36,787 nt of DNA, taken from the NCBI GenBank assembly GCA_016290195.1, contig JAEETF010000072.1:1-36787 (forward strand), given 5' to 3'. Position numbers and translations under genes: made by a program. The DNA comes from Bacilli bacterium. Lineage in GTDB: Bacteria > Bacillota_I > Bacilli_A > RF39 > UBA660. Each line of letters opens with the position of its first letter. Position 1 is the stretch's first letter. Shown here one piece after another: positions 32,143 through 36,787 of the stretch. Under the pieces are notes generated by a model. It searched no databases and had not been told where the DNA came from. It worked only from the letters and a program-made list of their open reading frames with translations.

Positions 32143-33005
32143 AATACTCTACTAAATCCATTACAAGCAGCATCTTTTATATTTGATAATCCTTGTTCAA
32201 TTAAATCTTTTCCAAATGAGAATATTGTTCCTCCTTCAACTTCAGGAGCTCCTTCTATTTCTTCATCATCTTCAAAAACAATTTCTCTTCTTGGAATATA
32301 TATTCCTTCCATATATTGTTGATATAACTCAATAGCATTATTTTGTTGAGCAAATAATAACATAGCTATTTCCATTTGATTAATCACATCATATCTAATT
32401 TGATCTAATTTTCTTTCTCTAAGTCTATCTCTATATTCAATAACATTATCATTATCATCAAAGAATATAACATTATCAAGTAGTGATTCTAATAAATCAA
32501 TTTTATGAGCATTATATACTTCAAATATTCTTAATATATCATCTTTATTTTCAATAACAGGCATTCTATCACCATCAAGAATATCATATATTAACCATAT
32601 ATATTTTTGCTCTGATGACATAGAACTATTAGGATTCTCATTATATAAAGATACTATTTTATATATTGATTTCATTAAATCATCTAAGTGATTTATATAA
32701 AGAGAATTATCAAATTCATTTAAGTTAAAATCATAAGTATATTTTTTAATAATATTTCCATCTCTTATAACAATATCTAATACTCCATTATCATAAGACA
32801 TTGATTCTACAAGTCCACTTTGTATTTGTTCATGTATAATACTAAAGAATAATTGATGATCCATTAAGAAAGGCATTTTTTGTCCCTCAACATCAAAATA
32901 TAGTGTTGATGTATCACCAGCATATTTCTTAACATTTAATGTTAGTTTCTTTTCAATTTCTTTATGCTCTCCATTATTAATCTTTTTTATACAATAACTA
33001 GCCAT
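32124..33005 (-). CDS. Hypothetical protein, 293 aa
   Basis: I do not recognise this protein. It is soluble and acidic in its C-terminal third, except for a short basic end (SRVLKKKRV). The first 120 residues look beta-rich (KYAGDTSTLYFDVEGQ; ILDIVIRDG-like). A helical middle follows (about 130-240) with DNDNVIEYRDRLRERKLDQI. There is no signal peptide, membrane helix or obvious catalytic motif. ATG 33005 follows AGGAGG. It is divergent from the ATP-grasp gene, with a promoter on each strand in the 118-base gap. Confidence 0.7.
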   Translation of the reverse strand: MASYCIKKINNGEHKEIEKKLTLNVKKYAGDTSTLYFDVEGQKMPFLMDHQLFFSIIHEQIQSGLVESMSYDNGVLDIVIRDGNIIKKYTYDFNLNEFDNSLYINHLDDLMKSIYKIVSLYNENPNSSMSSEQKYIWLIYDILDGDRMPVIENKDDILRIFEVYNAHKIDLLESLLDNVIFFDDNDNVIEYRDRLRERKLDQIRYDVINQMEIAMLLFAQQNNAIELYQQYMEGIYIPRREIVFEDDEEIEGAPEVEGGTIFSFGKDLIEQGLSNIKDAACNGFSRVLKKKRV

Positions 33006-33029
33006 AATAATCCTCCTGAATAAGTATAT

Positions 33030-33058
33030 ATAATAAATCTAAAATAAATAAAAATCAA
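33030..33058 (-). promoter_or_regulatory. Promoter of the 293-aa hypothetical gene
   Basis: On the minus strand: TTGATT (33058-33053), 17-base spacer, TATTAT (33035-33030). Confidence 0.55.
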
Positions 33059-33072
33059 TATAATAAGACATA

Positions 33073-33101
33073 TTGATATTTTTTTATAAAATTTATATAA
33101 T
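33073..33101 (+). promoter_or_regulatory. Promoter of the ATP-grasp gene
   Basis: TTGATA (33073-33078), 17-base spacer, TATAAT (33096-33101). Predicted start about 33108, a leader of about 16 bases. Confidence 0.65.
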
Positions 33102-33123
33102 AAAATTGTATTAGGGTGGTAAT

Positions 33124-34122
33124 ATGGGCTTAACTATTAAAAAAATATTTATTAGTATTGGTAAGTGTTTAAAAGAGACACATAAAACTATCAGCGCTGT
33201 TCAAAGAAGAAAATATAATCTAAGATTATTTATTCTTTTAGATTTAATATGGTGTAGATTAAGATATAGAATTAAATTAAAAGAATATGTAATATTTGAA
33301 TTTTATAGAATACCTGGATATATAAGAAATACATATATTAGTATTAAGACATATGAATCATATAAAAGATATTTATATAGTCCAAGTATATTACATATTT
33401 TAAATAATAAGAAACTATTATTTTCTAGATTAAAAGATTATTTAGGTAGAGAAGTAATAGATGCTAATGATGTTAGTTTTAAAGAATTTGAAACATTTGC
33501 TTTAAAACATAAAGATTTATTAGCAAGAAAATCAAATAAGAGTTTCTTGTTATCTAATAAAGTTTATCATTTAAAAGATTTTAGAAGTCATGCTTTTATG
33601 TTAGATAAAATTAAAGATGATAAGAATGTTATAGTTGAACCTTTATTTAAACAAGATCCTTTGTTAGATAAAATATCTACTAATTTAGTTACTATTATTA
33701 TAATAACTATATGTAATTCTAGAACTAGAAGAATTAGTGTAGTAGGAGCTTGTGTTAAATTTAGAGAAAAAGATACTACTATTAATGGATATATAGATGT
33801 GGGTTCTTTAAGTATTAAAGGTCACTTAAGAGACAATAATAATAGAATATATCCTAAAGATGTAGATGGTTATAAAATACCTTCATTACAAAAAGCATTT
33901 AATTTAGTAAAAGTACTTGCTAGTGAATTAGATGAAATTAGAGAAATAGAGTGGAGTATATGTTTAACTGATAAAGGAGAAGCATATTTGGTAGATGCTA
34001 ATGCTAGTGAAGATTTAGTTTTTGAACAAACACCAGAGTATTTAAGAGATAGAATAGGTTTAAAACCATTTTATAAACATCATATGGTTGGTTTAAATAA
34101 ATATCCAAAAGAGAAAGATTAA
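33124..34122 (+). CDS. Sugar-transfer-associated ATP-grasp-like protein, divergent
   Basis: A 332-residue protein resembling the ATP-grasp_ST family, often found in polysaccharide-assembly loci. The N-terminal region LDLIWCRLRYRIKLKEYVIFEFYRI fits the family's pattern of D..WC..RY....Y..F.FY. Later parts also fit: VEPLFKQDPLLDKIST, GYIDVGSLSIKGHL, GYKIPSLQKAFNLVKVLASEL and the final metal-binding strand EIEWSICLTDKGEAYLVDANAS. The Gly-rich ATP loop is not evident (LLARKSNKSFLL at that place), so catalysis may be altered. No signal peptide. ATG 33124 follows GGTGGT by three bases. It overlaps the convergent polymerase gene by four bases. Substrate unknown. Confidence 0.75.
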   Translation: MGLTIKKIFISIGKCLKETHKTISAVQRRKYNLRLFILLDLIWCRLRYRIKLKEYVIFEFYRIPGYIRNTYISIKTYESYKRYLYSPSILHILNNKKLLFSRLKDYLGREVIDANDVSFKEFETFALKHKDLLARKSNKSFLLSNKVYHLKDFRSHAFMLDKIKDDKNVIVEPLFKQDPLLDKISTNLVTIIIITICNSRTRRISVVGACVKFREKDTTINGYIDVGSLSIKGHLRDNNNRIYPKDVDGYKIPSLQKAFNLVKVLASELDEIREIEWSICLTDKGEAYLVDANASEDLVFEQTPEYLRDRIGLKPFYKHHMVGLNKYPKEKD

Positions 34123-34152
34123 ATTATATTTTTAAATCTTTCTCTATTTTTT
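34110..34152. terminator. Bidirectional terminator inside overlapping gene ends
   Basis: AGAGAAAGATT (34110-34120) and AATCTTTCTCT (34135-34145), 11 pairs, with T-rich sequence after the right arm. The stop codons of both convergent genes lie in the hairpin. Confidence 0.8.
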
Positions 34153-35363
34153 ATTGTTGAACAATTTTCAAGAGATGATGCTCTAAGTAAAGTAGTAGAA
34201 CCAAATCTATCGTTTATTTTATCAATTAGTTCTAAATATTCATTAGTATTATAATTTTCATCTTTATCAAACAAAGATATTTGTTCAGCTGTTTTATTAG
34301 ATAATCTTCCATAAGCAATACTAATTTTTCTAACAGGATAATTTTGTATATGCTTGTTATAAATATATTTTAATGTTTCAAATAAATAATCTCTGTTATC
34401 AGTAGATTCTGAAAGTGATATTGTTTCATGAAAAGATAATGAATAATCTTTAGAATAATTAATTCCTAAATAAACTATTTTAGTAACTAATCTTTTATTT
34501 CTTAATCTTTTATTTAACATATCATTCATTTCTTCTAATATTAGTAAAGCTTCTTTAGGATCATAATTTCTATATAATATTTGACTTATACTCATAGATT
34601 TATCATGTATTTGATTATTTAAATCTCTTACAGTTGTACTATAAATACCATTAGCTTTATTAACAATATCATTTCCCATAACTTTACCAAATCTTTTTAT
34701 ATAGAATTCTCTAGAATATTTATTTATATCACCAACTTTATATATATTTAAATTATTTAATTTCTTTTCGGATCTATATCCAAAACCCCATATTTTTGAT
34801 ATAGGAGATATGTTCCATAATTTGGTTTGTACATCATCATAAGTCCATTTAGATATATTATTTTTATTATGTTTAGCTTCTATGTCCATGGCAACTTTTG
34901 CAAGAAATATGTTTGGTCCTATACCTGCAGTAGTAGTAAGACCAAGTCTTTCTTTAACTGTTGCCATTATTTTTTCTGCTAGTTCTATATCAGTTAATTT
35001 ATAACATTTTAAATAATCAGTAACATCTATAAAAGCTTCATCTATAGAATAAACATGTATATCTTCAGGAGCAACAAATTCTTTATATATATTCATTACT
35101 TTTTTACTTGTTTCTTCATATAGTTTCATTCTAGGCAAAACATACATTATTTTAATATCTTTAGGTAATTCAAACAATCTACCTCTAGATTTAATACCCA
35201 TATTCCTTAAATAGGGCGATACAGCTAATGTTATAGCACCTTTTCCTCTAGTATAGTCCGATACTACTAAAGGGACTTTATAAGGGTCTAAACCTCTATT
35301 AACACATTCAGCTGATGCAAAGAAACTTTTTAAATCAATACTTATAATAGTTCTTTCTTTCAT
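34119..35363 (-). CDS. Y-family DNA polymerase (UmuC/UvrX-like)
   Basis: Error-prone translesion polymerase, 414 aa. The catalytic domain begins IISIDLKSFFASAECV, with the first Asp of the active site, and has YSIDEAFIDVT, the SxDE motif with the other acidic residues. Helix-hairpin-helix and little-finger parts follow. Near the C-terminus EQISLFDKDE provides a QxxLF-type clamp-binding motif. The DLKSFFASAECV form resembles the UvrX/YqjW branch more than DinB. Start is ATG 35363: GGTGTT plus three bases precede it, and the promoter would exclude the in-frame ATG at 35420. A LexA-like box covers the ribosome-binding site, so SOS control is likely. Confidence 0.9.
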   Translation of the reverse strand: MKERTIISIDLKSFFASAECVNRGLDPYKVPLVVSDYTRGKGAITLAVSPYLRNMGIKSRGRLFELPKDIKIMYVLPRMKLYEETSKKVMNIYKEFVAPEDIHVYSIDEAFIDVTDYLKCYKLTDIELAEKIMATVKERLGLTTTAGIGPNIFLAKVAMDIEAKHNKNNISKWTYDDVQTKLWNISPISKIWGFGYRSEKKLNNLNIYKVGDINKYSREFYIKRFGKVMGNDIVNKANGIYSTTVRDLNNQIHDKSMSISQILYRNYDPKEALLILEEMNDMLNKRLRNKRLVTKIVYLGINYSKDYSLSFHETISLSESTDNRDYLFETLKYIYNKHIQNYPVRKISIAYGRLSNKTAEQISLFDKDENYNTNEYLELIDKINDRFGSTTLLRASSLENCSTIKNRERFKNII

Positions 35364-35364
35364 A

Positions 35365-35378
35365 CGAACACCTTTTCG
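35365..35378 (-). promoter_or_regulatory. LexA-like (SOS) operator of the Y-family polymerase
   Basis: On the minus strand CGAAAAGGTGTTCG, which matches the Gram-positive SOS box CGAACRNRYGTTYG at 13 of 14 positions. It overlaps the predicted transcript start and the Shine-Dalgarno sequence. A second CGAACAT half-site is at 35414-35420. Confidence 0.7.
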
Positions 35379-35383
35379 TATAT

Positions 35384-35412
35384 AATATAGCATTATTAAA
35401 ATCTTATAACAA
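35384..35412 (-). promoter_or_regulatory. Promoter of the Y-family polymerase
   Basis: On the minus strand: TTGTTA (35412-35407), 17-base spacer, TATATT (35389-35384) with TG at 35392-35391. The SOS box lies immediately downstream. Confidence 0.6.
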
Positions 35413-35427
35413 GCGAACATTTATAGT

Positions 35428-35455
35428 TTTACAAATTTTTTTAAAGTGATATAAT
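35428..35455 (+). promoter_or_regulatory. Promoter of the HPt gene
   Basis: TTTACA (35428-35433), 16-base spacer, TATAAT (35450-35455) with TG at 35447-35448. GGAGA at 35462-35466 precedes the start codon. Confidence 0.65.
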
Positions 35456-35472
35456 ACTATTGGAGATAGAAT

Positions 35473-35841
35473 ATGAATCATGAGTATAATATAAAACTAT
35501 TAAAAGCGGCTGGTTATGATGTAGATAAAGCTATGAATGATCTTGGTGGTATTGAAATGTATGAAGAAATACTACAAGATTTTTATAATGAAAACTTAGA
35601 TAGAGTAAGAAAAATAATAGCTCTTAAAAAGAGTAATGATATAAAAAACTATACAATTGAAGTACATGCTATGAAAAGTGAATGTATGTATCTTGGAATT
35701 AATGAATTAGCTAATATGTGTTTAGAGCATCAACTAAAAGGTGAAGCAAATGATTTAAATTATATAAATTCACATTTTGATGAGCTAATGACAGAAGTAG
35801 CAAAAGTACTTACTATAATAAAAGAATATTTTGGAAAGTAG
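35473..35841 (+). CDS. Stand-alone HPt (histidine phosphotransfer) domain protein
   Basis: A 122-residue protein that is a single HPt four-helix bundle. The phosphoacceptor site is His65 in VHAMKSECMYLGINELANMC, matching the HPt pattern HxxKSxxxxxGxxxL. The N-terminal LLKAAGYDVDKAMNDLGGIEMYEEIL is the usual first helix pair. Such proteins relay phosphate between a hybrid kinase and a response regulator. Neither partner is in this window, so it is an orphan. Expression is from its own promoter. Cytoplasmic; target unknown. Confidence 0.82.
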   Translation: MNHEYNIKLLKAAGYDVDKAMNDLGGIEMYEEILQDFYNENLDRVRKIIALKKSNDIKNYTIEVHAMKSECMYLGINELANMCLEHQLKGEANDLNYINSHFDELMTEVAKVLTIIKEYFGK

Positions 35842-35912
35842 GTGCTGATATGAGTATAAGTTATTGAGAATAATATAAATATTAAATTTAGCCCATTTTT
35901 AGTAATTTGTAC

Positions 35913-35941
35913 TTGTATCATAAATTTTATTATGTTATAAT
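35913..35941 (+). promoter_or_regulatory. Promoter of the rimP-nusA operon
   Basis: TTGTAT (35913-35918), 17-base spacer, TATAAT (35936-35941) with TG at 35933-35934. The predicted leader is about 54 bases and contains the hairpin at 35957. This is longer than most leaders in the window. Confidence 0.7.
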
Positions 35942-35956
35942 ACCTTTGACTGGAAG

Positions 35957-35986
35957 AGAGTGGGCAAAACCCACTCTTTAGTTTTT
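35957..35986 (+). promoter_or_regulatory. Leader hairpin with T run before rimP (likely attenuator)
   Basis: AGAGTGGG (35957-35964) pairs with CCCACTCT (35970-35977) around CAAAA, followed by TTTAGTTTTT. This is an intrinsic-terminator shape between promoter and gene, unusually GC-rich for the window. NusA acts at such hairpins, so autoregulation is a reasonable inference. Confidence 0.7.
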
Positions 35987-36001
35987 AAAAAGGAGGTAGT
36001 T

Positions 36002-36256
36002 ATGGAAGAAAAAATAATACATGCTATTGAAGGACCATTAAATGAAAAAAATATAGATTTGGTGGGGGTTCATTTTGGAGAAGAGGATGGACAAAAAACA
36101 TTATTTGTAACTATTGATAGTGAAAAAGGAGTTGATATTGATTTATGTGTAGAAGCTACACATATAGTTGATCCAATAATTGATTCACTAGATTTAGATA
36201 TAGAAGATTATGTTTTAGATGTTGGAAGTAAAGGAGTGAGTGAAGATGAGAACTAA
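36002..36256 (+). CDS. rimP: Short RimP (ribosome maturation factor), N-terminal domain only
   Basis: RimP assists 30S subunit maturation. This 84-residue protein has the N-terminal alpha/beta domain: the GPLNEKNIDLVGVHF start, LFVTIDSEKGVDIDLCVEATHIVDPIID, and the DYVLDVGSKGVS end, where most RimP have YxLEVSSPG. It then stops. Normal RimP is about 150 residues with a second SH3-like domain, which is missing. nusA starts ten bases before the stop, so no remnant could be hidden. ATG 36002 follows AAAAAGGAGG. The rimP-nusA order is the classic one. Whether it is functional alone is open. Confidence 0.85.
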   Translation: MEEKIIHAIEGPLNEKNIDLVGVHFGEEDGQKTLFVTIDSEKGVDIDLCVEATHIVDPIIDSLDLDIEDYVLDVGSKGVSEDEN

Positions 36257-36787
36257 AAAGACAAAAGAAGTAACTGAAGCTGAAAAAGCTGCAGAATTTA
36301 AAAAAGCATTAGATTTTATTGTTCAAGAAAAAGGTATTGATGAAGATACTGTTATTGAAGCAATGCAAACAGCATTATCTACAGCATTTAGAAAAAATGA
36401 AAAAGCAGATTATACTAGTCGTGTACTAATTGATAGAAATACTGGAGAAATAAAAGTATTTAAAGTTACAACAATAGTAGAAGACTATAAAGATGATGAT
36501 GATGAAATTGATCCAGAAACAGGAGAAGTTAAAGTACAACATGATTATTTAAATGAAATGACTATTTCTGAAGCAAAAGAAAAGAATCTAGATTATCAAG
36601 TAGGAGATGAAATATTAGAAGAAGTAACTCCTAAAGATTTTGGTAGAGTAGCTATTTCTGTTGCTAAACAAGTAGTATTACAAAAAATAAGAGAAGCTGA
36701 AAGAGAAAAAATTATGGGTGAATTTGAAGATAAAGAAGATGAACTTATGGTTGGTTTCTTAGCTATGGAAGATGTTAAAAATTATTA
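36246..36787 (+). CDS. nusA: Transcription termination/antitermination factor NusA (partial, runs off the window)
   Basis: NusA binds RNA polymerase and modulates pausing, termination and antitermination. Only the first 180 residues are present. The N-terminal domain shows EFKKALDFIVQEKGIDEDTVIEAMQTALSTAF, followed by the S1-entry region with TPKDFGRVAISVAKQVVLQKIREAEREKIMGEF. The frame is open to the window end. ATG 36246 follows AAGGAGTGA and overlaps the rimP stop, so translation is coupled. The first 15 residues are a Lys/Glu-rich extension. Cytoplasmic. Expression is under the hairpin leader described for rimP. Confidence 0.95.
   Translation, partial: MRTKKTKEVTEAEKAAEFKKALDFIVQEKGIDEDTVIEAMQTALSTAFRKNEKADYTSRVLIDRNTGEIKVFKVTTIVEDYKDDDDEIDPETGEVKVQHDYLNEMTISEAKEKNLDYQVGDEILEEVTPKDFGRVAISVAKQVVLQKIREAEREKIMGEFEDKEDELMVGFLAMEDVKNY

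Noticed and set aside
35850-35867. Tiny frame MSISY with GGTGCTGAT upstream, after the HPt gene
   Set aside because: Five codons only and no continuation in any frame; at most a relic of a lost downstream gene.
1-36787. Mycoplasma-type code (TGA read as Trp)
   Set aside because: Several genes end at TGA at the expected family length and Trp is encoded by TGG.

Overview
The window is very AT-rich, gene-dense DNA from a low-GC Gram-positive bacterium. The gene content (scpA/scpB, pcrA, polA, a rimP-nusA operon, yabP/yabQ/divIC, DUF378, a YdcC/GerS-like lipoprotein, a class A penicillin-binding protein) points to a Bacilli-type Firmicute. An uncultured, reduced-genome gut lineage (RF39-like) would fit, but that placement is inference. 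TGA is used as a stop codon throughout and TGG encodes Trp, so this is not a Mycoplasma code. I saw no tRNA, rRNA, CRISPR array, insertion sequence or prophage. No stretch over 300 bases lacks a gene; the longest gap is the 160-base leader before rimP.

Layout. 1-1439: end of an unidentified gene, two small unknown or membrane proteins, and a convergent RNHCP-domain gene. 1519-5468: scpA-scpB, a patatin-like hydrolase, trpS and a small lipoprotein. 5492-7562: DUF378 membrane protein (minus strand), LolA-like lipoprotein, and a membrane-anchored thioredoxin-like protein. 7634-12129: a four-gene operon encoding a solute-binding/vWA fusion, an XpaC-family protein, a second anchored solute-binding protein and a TelA-family protein. 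12222-15572: a Cthe_2159-type beta-helix surface protein, a membrane protein with a long disordered tail, and an FMN split-barrel protein. 15588-18109 (minus): a SsuABC/ThiXYZ-like ABC transporter. 18207-20464: pcrA and a 53-residue membrane protein. 20475-23471 (minus): a class A PBP followed by yabP-yabQ-divIC. 23565-26974: polA and a cation efflux gene. 27059-28042: an Rpn/PDDEXK-type nuclease. 28133-32111: murL-like epimerase, murD-type ligase and serS. 32124-35420: an unknown minus-strand gene, a sugar-transfer-type ATP-grasp protein and a Y-family polymerase with a LexA-like box. 35473-36787: a solo HPt protein, a leader hairpin, a one-domain rimP and the start of nusA.

How the genes work together. 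Peptidoglycan and division functions recur: PBP1A, DivIC and the adjacent MurL/MurD pair, which suggests D-glutamate enters the stem peptide by epimerising UDP-MurNAc-L-Ala-L-Glu. The vWA/XpaC/SBP/TelA operon looks like an envelope stress or sensing module with no transporter partner.

Expression signals are very regular. Start codons follow GGTGAT-like Shine-Dalgarno sequences by 3-4 bases. Extended -10 promoters (TGnTATAAT) lie so close to genes that predicted 5' leaders are often only 10-18 nucleotides. Terminator hairpins commonly overlap stop codons. I used these signals to choose start codons, often internal to the longest open frame.
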